Positions 29,934 through 40,451 of a stretch of 64,000 nucleotides of DNA are shown here, one piece after another; within the stretch, counting starts at the first letter, position 1; the number at the start of each line of letters is the position of its first letter. The stretch spans positions 620,001 through 684,000 of the forward strand of contig NZ_JBCFBA010000001.1 in NCBI RefSeq assembly GCF_038562415.1, given 5' to 3'. Source of the DNA: Solidesulfovibrio sp. GTDB taxonomy: Bacteria; Desulfobacterota; Desulfovibrionia; Desulfovibrionales; Desulfovibrionaceae. The position numbers were made by a program, and so were the translations under genes. Below the pieces are notes generated by a model, which was not told the DNA's origin, did no database searches, and saw only the letters and a program-made list of their open reading frames with translations.

Positions 29934-32225
29934 CTACTCCGCTTCCGTCGCTTCGGCCAGGGCCTTGCGCGGCGCGCGGCTGGTAAAGGTGAAGGCGAAC
30001 AGTTCCGGGGCACCGGCCGGCGCGGCGTCGATTTCCGCCTCGCCGCCCTTTTGCAGCTTGCCGAAGAGCATTTCCTGGGCCAGGGCGTCCTTGATCTCTT
30101 CCTGGATGACCCGGGCCAGGGGCCGGGCGCCGTAGTCGGGGTCGAAGCCCTTCTCGGCCAGCCTGGCCACGGCCGCCGGGGTCAGGCGCACGAACACCCG
30201 CTTCTCGGCCATCTGCGCGTTGAGTTCGCGCAGGTACTTGTGGACGATGCGGTCCATGATCTCCGGAGTCAGCGGCTTAAACGACACGATGCCGTCCAGG
30301 CGGTTGCGAAACTCCGGGCTGAACAGCCGGTTGACCGCCTTGACCCCCTTGTCCGAGGTGTCCTCGGCGGTCTTGCCCGTGCCGAAGCCGATGCTCTTGG
30401 CGGCCATCTCCCGGGCGCCGGCGTTGGTGGTCATCAGCAGCACCACGTGGCCGAAGTCGGCCTTGCGGCCGTTGTTGTCGGTCAGCGTCGCGTAATCCAT
30501 CACCTGGAGCAGGATGTTGAACATGTCCGGGTGGGCCTTTTCGATCTCGTCGAGCAGCAACACCGAATACGGATGCTTGCGGATGGCATCGGTGAGCAGT
30601 CCGCCCTGCTCGAAGCCGACATAGCCCGGAGGCGAGCCGATCAGCCGGGCCACGGCGTGTTTTTCCATGTACTCGCTCATGTCGAAGCGCACGAAGTGCA
30701 CGCCGAGCACGGCGGCCAACTGCTTGGCCATCTCGGTCTTGCCCACGCCGGTGGGGCCGGCGAGCAAAAACGAGCCCGTGGGCTTGCCGGCGTTGGCCAG
30801 CCCGGCCCGGGAGCGCAGGATGGCCTTGGCGATGGCGTCCACGGCCTGGTCCTGGCCGAAGATGAGGTTTTTAAGCTCCCCTTCCAGGTTTTCCAGGCGC
30901 ACCTTGTCCGAGGAGGTGACCCGGGCGGCCGGAATCTTGGCCATGGCGGCCACGACCCGCTCCACCTCGGCCACGCCGATGGCGCCCTTGGCGGCGGTGC
31001 CGGCCAGCTTGCGCACGGCCCCGGCCTCGTCGATGACGTCAATGGCCTTGTCCGGCAGGAAACGGTCGTTGATGTGGCGCGAGGACAGCTCCACGGCCGA
31101 ACGCAAGGCCGCCGGCGTGTAGCGCACGCCGTGGTGGGCCTCGTAATAGCTGCGAAGGCCCTTGAGGATCTCGACCGCCTCGTCGATGGTCGGCTCGCCC
31201 ACGTCGATCTTCTGGAACCGGCGCGACAGGGCCCGGTCCTTTTCGAAATGGTTTTTGTATTCCTCGTAGGTCGTGGAGCCGATGCAGCGCAGCTTGCCGG
31301 AGCCCAGCACGGGCTTGAGGATGTTGGAGGCGTCCAGGGTGCCGCCGCTGGTGGCCCCGGCACCGACGATGGTGTGGATCTCGTCCACGAACAGGATCGC
31401 CCCGGGTTTCTGCTCCAGCTCGGACAGCACGCCCTTGAGCCGGGCCTCGAAATCGCCCCGGTACTTGGTGCCGGCCAGAAGCGCGCCCATGTCCAGGGCG
31501 TAGATCAGCGTGTCGCGAAAGCTGTCCGGCACGTCGCCCTTGACGATGCGCAGCGCCAGGCCCTCGGCCAGGGCGGTCTTGCCCACGCCGGGGTCGCCGA
31601 CGAAGATGGGGTTGTTCTTGCGGCGGCGCAACAGCACGTGGATGGTGCGCGTGAGCTCCTGGTCACGGCCGATGAGCGGATCGATGTCGCCCTTTTTCGC
31701 CTTGGCCACCAGGTCGACGGTATACTGTTCCAGGGCCGTGCCGGGTTTGCCGGCGGGCTGGTCCTCGCTGGCGGCGCCCTCGGTCTGCGGCTGTTCGCGG
31801 CCGCCGCCGTGGGAGATGTACTCCAGCACGTCGAGGCGCGAGACGCCGTGGGACTTCAGGTAGTACACGGCGTAGGAGTCTTCCTCGTCGAAAATGGCGG
31901 CCAGCACGTCCCCGACTTCCACCTGCTGCTTGCCCGAGGACTGCATCTGCATGATGGCCCGCTGGAGCACGCGCTGCACGCTTATGGTCTGCACCACCTC
32001 GGAGTTGGCGTCCTGGGGCAGCGTTTCCATGTGGTCGGTGAAAAACCGTTCAAGCTGGTGCTTCAGGCGCACCACGTTGGCGCCGCAATGGACCAGGATG
32101 TCCCGACCGGTCTCCTCCAGGAGCATGGCGTAGAGCAGATGCTCCAGGGTCAGGTATTCGTGGCTGCGGCGCTTGACTTCCTTGACGGCGCTGGTGAGCA
32201 CCTTTTCGAGTTTCTTGCTCAGCAT
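29934..32225 (-). CDS. clpA: ATP-dependent Clp protease ATP-binding subunit ClpA
   Basis: 763 aa, AAA+ unfoldase that feeds substrates to ClpP. N-domain (1-about 145, ClpS docking), AAA-1 with Walker A GDPGVGKT and Walker [13 protein letters not shown]-2 with GPTGVGKTE and [10 protein letters not shown], then the D2 small domain. Length matches ClpA and lacks the middle coiled-coil domain of ClpB. It starts on the base following the clpS stop, so the two are translated as a unit. The C-terminal extension is Ala/Glu-rich. Confidence 0.97.
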   Translation of the reverse strand: MLSKKLEKVLTSAVKEVKRRSHEYLTLEHLLYAMLLEETGRDILVHCGANVVRLKHQLERFFTDHMETLPQDANSEVVQTISVQRVLQRAIMQMQSSGKQQVEVGDVLAAIFDEEDSYAVYYLKSHGVSRLDVLEYISHGGGREQPQTEGAASEDQPAGKPGTALEQYTVDLVAKAKKGDIDPLIGRDQELTRTIHVLLRRRKNNPIFVGDPGVGKTALAEGLALRIVKGDVPDSFRDTLIYALDMGALLAGTKYRGDFEARLKGVLSELEQKPGAILFVDEIHTIVGAGATSGGTLDASNILKPVLGSGKLRCIGSTTYEEYKNHFEKDRALSRRFQKIDVGEPTIDEAVEILKGLRSYYEAHHGVRYTPAALRSAVELSSRHINDRFLPDKAIDVIDEAGAVRKLAGTAAKGAIGVAEVERVVAAMAKIPAARVTSSDKVRLENLEGELKNLIFGQDQAVDAIAKAILRSRAGLANAGKPTGSFLLAGPTGVGKTEMAKQLAAVLGVHFVRFDMSEYMEKHAVARLIGSPPGYVGFEQGGLLTDAIRKHPYSVLLLDEIEKAHPDMFNILLQVMDYATLTDNNGRKADFGHVVLLMTTNAGAREMAAKSIGFGTGKTAEDTSDKGVKAVNRLFSPEFRNRLDGIVSFKPLTPEIMDRIVHKYLRELNAQMAEKRVFVRLTPAAVARLAEKGFDPDYGARPLARVIQEEIKDALAQEMLFGKLQKGGEAEIDAAPAGAPELFAFTFTSRAPRKALAEATEAE

Positions 32226-32540
32226 TCAGACCTCTTCCATGCTGCATTTGAGCGGGTAGCCGTGTTCCCTGGCCAGCCGGTGCACCAGGGAGACCTTGAG
32301 TTCGGCCACCTCGGCGGTATACTCGCCACACACGCCCACACCGTTGTTGTGGACGTTCAGCATGATCTGCGTAGCCTCGTTTTCGTTTTTGTGAAACACG
32401 CCGACGAGGACATGGACCACGAACTCCATGGTCGTGTAGTCGTCGTTGTGCAGCAACACTTTGTACCGCCGCGGCTCGCGCACGTCCTCTTCGACGCCGA
32501 CGCCGATACCCGGCTGTTCCTGTTCCATGGGATGGCTCAT
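32226..32540 (-). CDS. clpS: ClpS adaptor (N-recognin)
   Basis: 104 aa. Binds N-terminal Leu/Phe/Tyr/Trp residues and delivers these proteins to ClpA. Core signature RRYKVLLHNDDYTTMEFVVHVL, with the Asn-Asp pair and the following Met/Val residues of the N-degron pocket, and HNNGVGVCGEYTAEVAELK downstream. The extension of about 25 residues at the N-terminus is the disordered part needed for ClpA engagement. The stop abuts the clpA start. The start is set at the ATG at 32540, with AGAGGTGA upstream. Confidence 0.96.
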   Translation of the reverse strand: MSHPMEQEQPGIGVGVEEDVREPRRYKVLLHNDDYTTMEFVVHVLVGVFHKNENEATQIMLNVHNNGVGVCGEYTAEVAELKVSLVHRLAREHGYPLKCSMEEV

Positions 32541-32759
32541 GGGTCTGCCGTCACCTCTTCCCGTATGTCGGGGAAATCCGGGGCCATGCGCCCCCTTTTC
32601 CATCTTCCGAAAACATATAAGTCGCCGCCCGCAACTGTCGAGAGGCGGCGGCCGGACGTCCGCCACGGGCCGGCCGCCTTGCGCTCCATAAAAAGGGGTA
32701 CGGAAAAACGCGGCCACTGACAACAAGGATCGCAGCGGCCCGATATTGTTTGGCTTTGA

Positions 32760-33359
32760 CTACGCGTCGCCCAATTCGGCCAGGGCCTCGCGGCGGCCTT
32801 GGGGCGTGAAGACGAAACTGTCGGCCGGCGGCAGGCCCCGGGCGGCCAGGTGGTCCTGGTACAGGTCGTGGTAGGTCTTGGCCGTGGCCGCGGCCATGGA
32901 AAGGCCGAGCGCGGCCGCCGCCGCGGCGATGTCCGGGGCCGGCCCCTCGACCTCGACGAAGCGGCCGTAGGGCAGCCGGTCGAGGCACACCAGCACCGGC
33001 CCCAGCCGCCAGGTTTCCCGCACCTTTTCGTAGCGCAGGCGGGGCAGGTAGCCCAGGGCCGCGAAGATCGCCTCCAGGGCGGCCAAATCGTCCACGCCGG
33101 TCTCGATCTCCCGGCGGACCTTGACGGCCGGGCTCCCCGGAACCTCGGCCGGGAGCTTGAACGTCACCTTGCCCGAGGCGTCCCGGCGCAGGCGCAGGAG
33201 CCTGTCGTGGCGGCGCAACGCACCGTCGGCCGTGTCCAGGACCAGGTTCTCCTCGAACCAGCGGGAAACCCGCTCGCCGCCGGCGGCGGCCAGGGCCCCG
33301 CGCACGGGCGCGAAACCCTCCACGGCGAATTTGGATTCGATCTCGGCGGCGTCGGACAC
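32760..33359 (-). CDS. CYTH-domain protein (class IV adenylate cyclase / triphosphatase fold)
   Basis: 199 aa. The N-terminal EIESKF gives the ExExK signature of the CYTH triphosphate-tunnel family; further conserved charged strands follow (RLLRLRRDASGKVTFKLP, VKVRREIE, LVCLDRLPYGRFVEVEG). It acts on a triphosphate-containing substrate (thiamine triphosphate, polyphosphate or ATP); which one is not visible. The start is a GTG at 33359 with CCGGAG six bases before. It follows hypD by 20 bases and is likely in the hypCD operon, although no functional link to hydrogenases is known to me. Confidence 0.85.
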   Translation of the reverse strand: MSDAAEIESKFAVEGFAPVRGALAAAGGERVSRWFEENLVLDTADGALRRHDRLLRLRRDASGKVTFKLPAEVPGSPAVKVRREIETGVDDLAALEAIFAALGYLPRLRYEKVRETWRLGPVLVCLDRLPYGRFVEVEGPAPDIAAAAAALGLSMAAATAKTYHDLYQDHLAARGLPPADSFVFTPQGRREALAELGDA

Positions 33360-33379
33360 GGCGGACTCCGGAACTGCGG

Positions 33380-34471
33380 TTACAATGCGAGCTGGTACTT
33401 GTGATAGGCGGCGCAGCCGCCCTCGGTGGAGACCATGCACGGCCCCACGGGCGTGGCCGGGGTGCAGGCCTTGTCGAAAAGCGGGCATTCGTTGGGGGCC
33501 ATCTTGCCCTTGAGCACCTCGCCGCAGCGGCAGCCGGGAAGCGGCGGCGACTCCTCGAGTTCCACCCCCGGCAGGCGCAGGGCGTCGAAATCGGCGAAGG
33601 CCTCGCGGATGGTAAGCCCGCTGGCGGGAATCCGGCCCAGGCCCCGCCACAAGGCGTCGGCCGGGGCGAAGACCTCGTCCATGACGGCCAGGGCCACGGG
33701 GTTGCCCGTGTCGGCCACGACCCGGGTGTAGTCGTTTTTGACGGCCGGGGCGCCGGATTTGCGCATGGCCACGATGTCGCGCAGGGCCGACAGGATGTCC
33801 AGGGGCTCGAAGCCGGTGATGACGGCCGGGACGCGGTATTGCTCGGCCACGAAGGCATAGGGCGTGGCGCCGATGATGGCCGAGACGTGGCCGGGCAGGA
33901 GGAAGGCGTCCACGTTGATGTCCGGGTCGGCCAACAGCGCGGCCAGGGCCGGCGGCACGAGCTTGTGGAAGGACAGCACCCGGAAATTGCGCAGGTTTTT
34001 CTCCCGGGCCAGCCTGATGGTCGCGGCCACGGCCGGGGCCGTGGTCTCGAAGCCGACGCCGAGGAAGACAACCGTGCGGCCGGGGTTGGCTTCGGCCAGG
34101 GCCAGGGCGTCCACGGGCGAATAGACCACTTCCACCCGGGCGCCGTCGGCCTGGGCCGTCTTGAGGTTGCGGCCCTTGGGGCCGGGCACGCGCATGAGGT
34201 CGCCGAAGGTGGCGAGAATCACGTCGTCGCGGCCGGCCAGATCGAGGAAGCAGGCCACTTCCGACTCGTGGGTCACGCAGACCGGGCAGCCCGGGCCGGT
34301 CACGTGGGTGATGGTCGCGGGCAAAAGCCCGCGCAAGCCGGACTGGAAGATGGACACGGTATGCGTGCCGCACACCTCCATGAAGCGCAGGGGCGTGTCG
34401 GCCTCCTCGACGAGCCGGGCCAGCAGCGCCCGGCACAGGGCCGGGTCCTTGAAGGCGTCAAATGAGTTCAA
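33380..34471 (-). CDS. hypD: Hydrogenase maturation protein HypD
   Basis: 363 aa, Fe-S scaffold that with HypC assembles the Fe(CN)2CO unit of [NiFe]-hydrogenase. Family motifs: FMEVCGTHT near residue 34, GPGCPVCVT, GFETTAPA, and the C-terminal cluster cysteines around GCRCGEVL ... CPLFDKACTPATPVGPCMVSTEGGC. The start appears to be a TTG at 34471, aligned with the usual family N-terminus and with AGGAAGG 8 bases upstream; it lies inside the end of hypC (14-base overlap), so the two are coupled. Confidence 0.95.
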   Translation of the reverse strand: MNSFDAFKDPALCRALLARLVEEADTPLRFMEVCGTHTVSIFQSGLRGLLPATITHVTGPGCPVCVTHESEVACFLDLAGRDDVILATFGDLMRVPGPKGRNLKTAQADGARVEVVYSPVDALALAEANPGRTVVFLGVGFETTAPAVAATIRLAREKNLRNFRVLSFHKLVPPALAALLADPDINVDAFLLPGHVSAIIGATPYAFVAEQYRVPAVITGFEPLDILSALRDIVAMRKSGAPAVKNDYTRVVADTGNPVALAVMDEVFAPADALWRGLGRIPASGLTIREAFADFDALRLPGVELEESPPLPGCRCGEVLKGKMAPNECPLFDKACTPATPVGPCMVSTEGGCAAYHKYQLAL

Positions 34472-34685
34472 GGTTGAGCCCTTCCTGGAAGAGCTTGATG
34501 GTTTCCAGGGCGTCCTCGCGGTCGAGGCGGCGGATGGCGAATCCGGCGTGGACGATGACGAAGTCGCCGACGGCCGGCGCGGCGTCGATGAGTTCCAGGC
34601 GCACCTGCCTGGTGACGCCGGCGATTTCCACGTCGGCCACCTTGTCGTTTATGGCGGTGATTTCCATGGGCACGGCCAGGCACAT
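34458..34685 (-). CDS. hypC: Hydrogenase maturation chaperone HypC/HybG
   Basis: 75 aa, binds HypD and then the hydrogenase large-subunit precursor. It has the diagnostic N-terminus MCLAVPMEI with Cys2, and VGDFVIVHAGFAIRRLD in the C-terminal half. AAGGAG precedes the ATG. The last 14 bases overlap the hypD start. A 98-base gap separates it from the small conserved gene upstream, leaving room for a promoter. Confidence 0.96.
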   Translation of the reverse strand: MCLAVPMEITAINDKVADVEIAGVTRQVRLELIDAAPAVGDFVIVHAGFAIRRLDREDALETIKLFQEGLNLELI

Positions 34686-34783
34686 AGGGCGGACTCCTTT
34701 GGCGGGACTCGCGGCGGACGGCGCGTCCGGCGCGTCCCGAGGTATATGCGCATCCCGGGCGGGCTTGTCAAAACACTTGGCGA

Positions 34784-35149
34784 TCAGGCCGCCCCGGACA
34801 GCTCGACGACCTCCAGGGCCCGGAAGCATTTGGGCGGAATGAGCTCCTGATGCACGGCGAAGCGGGCCTTGGCCGCGGCCTTGTCCGCATCCTCGGCCGC
34901 GACCTCGATCTCCCCGGAAACCGGCTCCTCGACCTTGGTCCGGTAGGCCACCTCGAAAGTGCCGGGGGCGTCCAGGGCGCGGATGGTCAGCGGCTCGAAG
35001 TGGAAATAGGGTTCGTCGGCCCGCTCGCCCGGATGCACCCGGGCCTGGGTGGCCAGCATGGCCTGGCCCTTGCCCGGGGCGCTGACGGTCTCGACGCCTT
35101 CCCTTTCCCGCAACATCCTGGTTTCGTAGCGCACACGGTATTTTTTCAT
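34784..35149 (-). CDS. Small conserved protein of unknown function
   Basis: 121 aa, starting behind GGAG. Two alternating beta-strand blocks (MKKYRVRYETRML, TFEVAYRTKVEEP) and a C-terminal helix region (AAEDADKAAAKARFAVHQEL) ending with a CF motif. No signal peptide or membrane segment. I do not recognise a family. It lies directly upstream of hypC on the same strand but with a 98-base gap, and it is divergent from the HD-domain gene. Confidence 0.65.
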   Translation of the reverse strand: MKKYRVRYETRMLREREGVETVSAPGKGQAMLATQARVHPGERADEPYFHFEPLTIRALDAPGTFEVAYRTKVEEPVSGEIEVAAEDADKAAAKARFAVHQELIPPKCFRALEVVELSGAA

Positions 35150-35268
35150 GACGGCTCCAGGCCGGTCGCGGCCCGTCGGGCCACCCCGGCCGTTGCTTTT
35201 TCCCGAGGGGTTGCTATCTACGCGGTCGACGGCACAACGTTTCGCCCCGCCCGCGACCGGCGCTTTCC

Positions 35269-35913
35269 ATGTCCGAAGAAATCCCGAGCCATATCCCGAC
35301 CCCGTCCGCCCCGCCATCCGGGGCTTCGTTGCCGCCGGCCGATCCGCCCAGGGTCGGGCCCGTGCCCACCGACGCGCAGTGCCGGATGCTCTGGGACGCC
35401 TACGGCATGCTGCCGAACATCCGGGAGCACAGCGAACTGGTGGCCTGCGTGGCCACGGCCCTGGCCGAGGCCGCCCGGGCGGCCGGCCTTGCGGTGCGCG
35501 TGGCCGAGGTGCGGGCGGCGGCCCTGCTCCACGACCTGGCCAAGACCTACACCATCCGCCACGGCGGCAACCACTGCCAGCTCGGCGGGGCCTGGGTGCA
35601 GGAAATCACGGGCAATCCGGCCCTGTCCCAGGGCGTGGTCTGCCACGTTTCCTGGCCCGGGGCCATCGACCTGCGCGCCCATTTCCTGCCGCTCGTCCTG
35701 ATTTACAGCGACAAGCGGGTCAAGCACAACCGGATCGTCACCCTGGAAACCCGTTTCGACGATCTGCTCGTGCGCTACGGCAAGACGGCGTTCATCCGCG
35801 AGCGCATCCGCGAATCCTTCGAACAGGCCGAGGCCATCGAACGCGCCCTGGCCCAAACGCTGGGCATGGAACTCCATGAAAGTACTTTTGGTTGCGGGGG
35901 GCTGGTCGAGTGA
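35269..35913 (+). CDS. HD-domain phosphohydrolase (HDIG type)
   Basis: 214 aa. A Pro-rich first 35 residues are followed by an HD domain: IREHSELVA (metal His), [10 protein letters not shown] (His-Asp pair) and [12 protein letters not shown] (distal Asp). Such proteins hydrolyse phosphate esters or nucleotides; some act in tRNA or (p)ppGpp-type chemistry, but no partner domain is present here. Its last 38 bases overlap the ddl start, so the two are co-translated. Confidence 0.85.
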   Translation: MSEEIPSHIPTPSAPPSGASLPPADPPRVGPVPTDAQCRMLWDAYGMLPNIREHSELVACVATALAEAARAAGLAVRVAEVRAAALLHDLAKTYTIRHGGNHCQLGGAWVQEITGNPALSQGVVCHVSWPGAIDLRAHFLPLVLIYSDKRVKHNRIVTLETRFDDLLVRYGKTAFIRERIRESFEQAEAIERALAQTLGMELHESTFGCGGLVE

Positions 35914-36790
35914 GCGCGAAGTGTCCCTGTCCGGGGCCAGGCAGATCGCCACGGCCCTGGAGACGCTCGGGCACGATGTCGTGCCCTGGGATTTTTCCGA
36001 CGACTTCCCGGGATTCATCCAGGCGGCCAAGGCCTGCGACTTCGCCTTTTTAAGCCTGCACGGCGCGCCCGGCGAGGACGGGTTGCCGCAAGCGCTGCTC
36101 GACGCCGCCGGCGTGCCCTACCAGGGCGCCGGCCCGGCCGGTTCGTTTTTGGCGCTCAACAAGGCCGCCGCCAAGCAGCTCTTCGCGGCGGCGGGGCTGG
36201 CCACGCCGCGCTGGGACTTCCTGCCCGGGCCGCCGCCGGCCGGCTATGCGCCGGATTTCGGCCCGCCCTGGTTCGTCAAGCCCAACACCGGAGGGTCGAG
36301 CGTCCACATGTCGCTGGTGCGCCAGGCCGCCGCCCTGCCGGCCGCCCTGGCGAAAGTCTTCGCCACCGGCGACGCGGCGCTGATCGAGGAAGGCATCGAC
36401 GGGACCGAACTGACCTGCGCCGTCCTTGGCGAGACGGCCCTGCCGCCCATCCTCATCCGGCCCAAGGCCGGGGAGTTTTTCGACTACGCCAGCAAGTACG
36501 AGCCGGACGCGGCCGAGGAGATCTGCCCGGCGCCCGTCCCGGCGGCACTGACCGAGGAACTGATGCGGGTGAGCCTGGCCGCTCACAAGGCCCTGGGGCT
36601 TTGCGGCTACAGCCGGGCGGACTTCATGTTCGACGGCGAAACCCTCATGCTCCTTGAGGTCAACACCCTGCCGGGCATGACGCCGACGAGCCTGCTGCCC
36701 CGTTCGGCCCGGGTGGCGGGGCTGGATTTCCCGGCCCTGGTGGCGCGGCTGATGGAACTTGGACTTGCGCGCCGGGCCAAGAGGCCTTAA
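35876..36790 (+). CDS. ddl: D-alanine--D-alanine ligase
   Basis: 304 aa, ATP-grasp enzyme making the D-Ala-D-Ala dipeptide for peptidoglycan. [14 protein letters not shown] at the N-terminus (the serine-containing substrate loop), [22 protein letters not shown] (ATP-grasp), YSRADFMFD and the metal-binding [15 protein letters not shown]. Length canonical. It overlaps the HD-domain gene by 38 bases. carA follows after a 106-base gap. Confidence 0.96.
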   Translation: MKVLLVAGGWSSEREVSLSGARQIATALETLGHDVVPWDFSDDFPGFIQAAKACDFAFLSLHGAPGEDGLPQALLDAAGVPYQGAGPAGSFLALNKAAAKQLFAAAGLATPRWDFLPGPPPAGYAPDFGPPWFVKPNTGGSSVHMSLVRQAAALPAALAKVFATGDAALIEEGIDGTELTCAVLGETALPPILIRPKAGEFFDYASKYEPDAAEEICPAPVPAALTEELMRVSLAAHKALGLCGYSRADFMFDGETLMLLEVNTLPGMTPTSLLPRSARVAGLDFPALVARLMELGLARRAKRP

Positions 36791-36896
36791 TGGACCGCAA
36801 ACGGCGCACGGCGGGCTTTACGCCGGCCCCGTTCCCCTATACGCTGCCTGCGGCCGAATTTTGGCGGCCAACGGCCAACGACCCGCGGAGACACGC

Positions 36897-38024
36897 ATGA
36901 AAGCCATTCTGGCCCTTGAAGACGGGACCCTTTTTCACGGCCAAACCTTTACCGGCCAGGGCAGCGCCGGCGGCGAGGTCATTTTCAACACCGGCATGAC
37001 CGGCTACCAGGAAGTGCTGACCGATCCGTCCTACACCGGGCAGATGGTGTGCATGACCTACCCCCACGTGGGCAACTACGGCATCAACCCCGAGGACATG
37101 GAATCGGCCGCCATCCGCGTGGCCGGCTTCATCGTCAAGGAATGCTGCAAGGCGCCCTCCAACTGGCGCTCGACCATGACCCTGCCGGAGTACCTGACGC
37201 GCCACGGCATCACCGGCATCGAGGGCATCGACACCCGGGCGCTGACCCGCCACCTGCGCCTGCACGGGGCCATGCGCGGCTACATTTCCACCGACGTCTC
37301 CGACCCCCGGCGCATCGTCGAGGCGGCCAAGGGCCTGCCCACCATGGAGGGCCAGGGCCTGGCCGACAAGGTCTCCTGCGACGCCCCCTTCGTCTGGACC
37401 GGCTCGGGCATCGCCCCGGCGGCCATCGTCGACGGGAAATACGACTGGCCCGGCGCCGGCCCGCGCCTGGTCGTCTTCGACATGGGCATCAAGTGGAACA
37501 TCATGCGACTGCTCACGGCCCAGGGCTTCGACATCCTGATGGTGCCCTACACCACCACGGCCGAGCAGGTGAAGCGCCTGTCCCCGGACGCGGTCTTCCT
37601 GTCGCCCGGCCCCGGCGACCCGGCCGTGCTGACCGACCTCGTCCACACCACCGCCCTCCTGGCCGACGACTACCCCCTGGCCGGCATCTGCCTGGGCCAC
37701 CAGCTCCTGGGCCTGGCCCTGGGCGGGCGGACCTTCAAGCTCAAGTTCGGGCACCACGGCCTCAACCATCCGGTCAAGGACCTGGAAACGGGCCGTATCG
37801 AAATCTCCTCGCAAAACCACGGTTTTTGCGTGGACATCGAAAGCCTGTCGGACGTAGAGTTGACGCACGTGAACTTAAACGACGGGACGCTCGAGGGCTT
37901 CGCCCACAAGAAAAAACCGCTCATTGCCATCCAGTACCACCCCGAGGCGGCCCCGGGGCCTCATGACAGCCGGTACTTCTTCACCCGTTTCCGCAACATC
38001 GTGCGCCGGGAGACGGGCAAATAA
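36897..38024 (+). CDS. carA: Carbamoyl-phosphate synthase small (glutaminase) subunit
   Basis: 375 aa. Hydrolyses glutamine and passes ammonia to CarB for carbamoyl phosphate (arginine, pyrimidines and, through HypF, hydrogenase cyanide ligands). N-terminal CPSase domain ([20 protein letters not shown]), then the class I amidotransferase domain with nucleophile Cys265 (AGICLGHQ) and the catalytic His-Glu pair in [12 protein letters not shown]. The start at 36897 follows CGGAG. carB is not in the window. Confidence 0.96.
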   Translation: MKAILALEDGTLFHGQTFTGQGSAGGEVIFNTGMTGYQEVLTDPSYTGQMVCMTYPHVGNYGINPEDMESAAIRVAGFIVKECCKAPSNWRSTMTLPEYLTRHGITGIEGIDTRALTRHLRLHGAMRGYISTDVSDPRRIVEAAKGLPTMEGQGLADKVSCDAPFVWTGSGIAPAAIVDGKYDWPGAGPRLVVFDMGIKWNIMRLLTAQGFDILMVPYTTTAEQVKRLSPDAVFLSPGPGDPAVLTDLVHTTALLADDYPLAGICLGHQLLGLALGGRTFKLKFGHHGLNHPVKDLETGRIEISSQNHGFCVDIESLSDVELTHVNLNDGTLEGFAHKKKPLIAIQYHPEAAPGPHDSRYFFTRFRNIVRRETGK

Positions 38025-38051
38025 CACCAGGCGCCGATTCGCCGGGGTCGC

Positions 38052-38876
38052 ATGTCCGCTGAACTGACCAAGGCACGCGCCCAGATCAACAAGGTCGGGA
38101 CGTACCTCAAGCAGGCCAAGCCGTTGCCTGCCGTCTCGGCCTTGTACGAAGCCATCGTCGCCGTCATGCGCACGCCGCTGATGAAGGCGGAGAAAGAGGA
38201 GTTCTCCAAGATCATCACCGACGCGGTGCTGCTTTTAAACGGCGACCGCAACCTGCGCAAAATCTATCCGCTCATCCTCAATTACGCCCCGGGCGGGGAA
38301 AAGGAGCTGGCCGACACCCTGGTCACGCTGCTTGGCGAGCTGCAGGCCACGGCCGTGGAGGAAGCCAAGGACCTCATCGCCGACAAGGAGCAGCGCATCG
38401 AGAAGGGACTGGCCGAAGGCCGGCTGCTCATCGAGGAAAAGCGCTTCGACGAGGCCAGGATTCTCCTGGAAAAGCTGGCCCGGGAATTTCCCCGCGACGC
38501 CGATCTGCGCGCCCGTATCGCCGAGCTTTTCATCAGCGGCGAACTCTTCGAGGAGGCCTTCAAGTTCCTCGACGAGGCCATCGAGCTCTCACCCGACCAG
38601 ATCCGCCATTACAACCGCATCGGCATCGTGTTGCGCAAGCTCCACAAGTACGAGATCGCGGAAAAGTACTTCATGCGCGCCGTGGAGTACGCCAAATGCG
38701 ACCCCAACCTCTATTTCAACCTGGGCCGGGTCTACCTGGACTGGCAGCGCTGGGACAAGGCCGAGCGGGCCTCGCGGCTGGCCCTGCGCCTGTCGCCGAC
38801 CTTCGTCGAAGCCCAGAAGCTCCTCAATTACGCCTTGAAAAAGCAGGGCAAGCAGCCCGACCCCTCCCCCGCCTGA
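38052..38876 (+). CDS. Tetratricopeptide-repeat protein
   Basis: 274 aa, cytosolic (no signal peptide). The first 120 residues are helical and charged. From about 125 there are at least three to four TPR-like helix pairs, e.g. EEKRFDEARILLEKLARE, EELFEEAFKFLDEAIELSP-type, and PNLYFNLGRVYLDWQRWDKAERASR. Likely a protein-interaction scaffold. It begins 28 bases after carA. The stop directly abuts the stop of the convergent L,D-transpeptidase-like gene, with no spacer. Confidence 0.85.
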   Translation: MSAELTKARAQINKVGTYLKQAKPLPAVSALYEAIVAVMRTPLMKAEKEEFSKIITDAVLLLNGDRNLRKIYPLILNYAPGGEKELADTLVTLLGELQATAVEEAKDLIADKEQRIEKGLAEGRLLIEEKRFDEARILLEKLAREFPRDADLRARIAELFISGELFEEAFKFLDEAIELSPDQIRHYNRIGIVLRKLHKYEIAEKYFMRAVEYAKCDPNLYFNLGRVYLDWQRWDKAERASRLALRLSPTFVEAQKLLNYALKKQGKQPDPSPA

Positions 38877-39725
38877 TCAATTGCCGCCCTGCTCGACCAC
38901 CGGCCCCACCGCGCCCACCAGTTCCGGCGCGCCCCAGGCCGGGGCCAGGCGGTTCAGTTCCGCGCGCGGCAACTGCACGATGACCGGGTTGTTGCCGGCG
39001 TCGATCCAGGACAGGATGACCAGCATGGACGGCTCGTTCATGGCCGTGCAGCCCACCGTGGGCGCGCCCGGGCGGCGCCACAGGTGCAGGAAGATGCACG
39101 AGCCGGCGCCGGGCCTGGTTTGCGGGGCGTTGTGGTTGACCATGAGCCCGTAGCGGTAGAGCCCGTCCGGGCGCAGCATGCGGTCCGGGCTGTCGTAGTC
39201 CTTGGCGGTCCCCGGCTTCTCGTCCAGGATGCGGTTGTAGGAGGCGGAGGTGATGGTTTCCACGCACACCGTTTCCGTGGTCACCCGGTGCACGGGCATC
39301 CTGGCCGGTGCCCAGAGGTTTTCCGGCTGGTAGGCGAAGATGGTGGAGAAGGTGTAGACGCCGGCCGGGGAGCGCCCATCGCCCTCGACCTTGACCGGCC
39401 CGCCGGCCGGGGGGTCGCCGTGCAGGCCCCGGCCCCAGGCCAGGCCGTTCTTGCCGATGGTGACGGCCACGTCGTCGCCCACCGGCCGCCAGGAGCCGTT
39501 CGGCGCCCGGTCGAACCGGCGCAGGCGGGCCTGGTTGGCGGCATAGTCCTCGCTGACCACCAGGATGAGCTGTTTGGCTCCGGCCAGGGGCGAGGTTCCC
39601 GGCGCCGGCGCACCCGGCTGCCCGGCCGGGTTGGCCACGGCCGCCCGCTTGGCGGCGGGTTGGCAGGCGCACACGGCGAAGGCGAGGACGATCAGGACGG
39701 CCAACATGACGTGGAATCGGCGCAT
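38877..39725 (-). CDS. Secreted L,D-transpeptidase-like (YkuD-type) protein
   Basis: 282 aa. Signal peptide of about 20 residues, LIVLAFAVCAC, ending in a cysteine that could be a lipoprotein site though the lipobox is imperfect. The later IFLHLWRRPGAPTVGCTAMN fits the His-X(n)-Gly-Cys signature of YkuD-family L,D-transpeptidases (nucleophile Cys in VGCTAM). It presumably acts on peptidoglycan in the periplasm, but members of this divergent branch may have other roles. GGAG precedes the ATG. Confidence 0.8.
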   Translation of the reverse strand: MRRFHVMLAVLIVLAFAVCACQPAAKRAAVANPAGQPGAPAPGTSPLAGAKQLILVVSEDYAANQARLRRFDRAPNGSWRPVGDDVAVTIGKNGLAWGRGLHGDPPAGGPVKVEGDGRSPAGVYTFSTIFAYQPENLWAPARMPVHRVTTETVCVETITSASYNRILDEKPGTAKDYDSPDRMLRPDGLYRYGLMVNHNAPQTRPGAGSCIFLHLWRRPGAPTVGCTAMNEPSMLVILSWIDAGNNPVIVQLPRAELNRLAPAWGAPELVGAVGPVVEQGGN

Positions 39726-40010
39726 GGGCGGCTCCGTGAAAGAAGGTGACGGCCCGTGTATCGGGCCTTGGGAGACCCTATGTCAAGGGAGCCGCCCCTG
39801 ACCAGGAATTCTTCGCTTTGTCCGGGCCTCTGCCGCGTTCGTGCGCCTGCCCGTGCAACGCCGTCCCTAGCGACGGCGTCTTGACTTGCCCTCGTTTCAT
39901 GGCAGTGTGGCGCTGCAATCACACCTGCGGGCAGCGCGGCGCAAGCCGCCCCAGGGAAAACCACCCGGCAAATGGCGTCGCCTTTTGGGCCGACGGCAAA
40001 GGGAACAGCG

Positions 40011-40427
40011 ATGATCAGTTGGGATTCCTGCCTTTCGGTCGGCGTCACGGAAATCGACGAGCAGCACCAGGCCATCATCGGCCTGATCAACGATCTCGAA
40101 GCCAAGCAGGACAGCGACGATCCGGCCGTCGTCACGGCGGCCCTGCGGTTCTTGCGCGACTACCTCGAACGCCATTTCGCGCTTGAGGAAAAACTCATGG
40201 CCGACATCGCCTACCCGCATCGGGAGCACCATCTGGCCACCCACGAGCAGTTCGTCAATCACGTCATCTTTTTCGAGATCGAAAAGGAGTTCGGCCTGGT
40301 GACCCGCCAGATGGTCGAGGACCTGCTGGGCTTTCTCATGGAGTGGTTCGTGCGCCACATCGCCAGCGAGGACCGGGCCCTGGGCGCCTATCTGCGCGCC
40401 GGCCCCGCCTCCTGCTACGAGTCCTGA
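40011..40427 (+). CDS. Bacteriohemerythrin
   Basis: 138 aa, di-iron oxygen-binding four-helix protein. Iron ligands visible in order: His in DEQHQA, His and Glu in RHFALEE, His residues in HREHHLATH, and the final His-Asp in RHIASED. Starting at the ATG at 40011 gives the usual ISWDSCLSVGV N-terminus; an ATG 13 codons earlier is less likely. In anaerobes such proteins are thought to buffer or sense oxygen. It stands alone, convergent with the CofD-like gene. Confidence 0.94.
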   Translation: MISWDSCLSVGVTEIDEQHQAIIGLINDLEAKQDSDDPAVVTAALRFLRDYLERHFALEEKLMADIAYPHREHHLATHEQFVNHVIFFEIEKEFGLVTRQMVEDLLGFLMEWFVRHIASEDRALGAYLRAGPASCYES

Positions 40428-40451
40428 CACCCGGGGCCAGGGGCGAACACC

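Noticed and set aside
29028-32720. A 1230-codon open frame antisense to aat, clpA and clpS
   Set aside because: It mirrors the codon pattern of clpA; its product is Gly/His/Arg/Gln-rich and has no domain. Normal shadow in GC-rich coding DNA.
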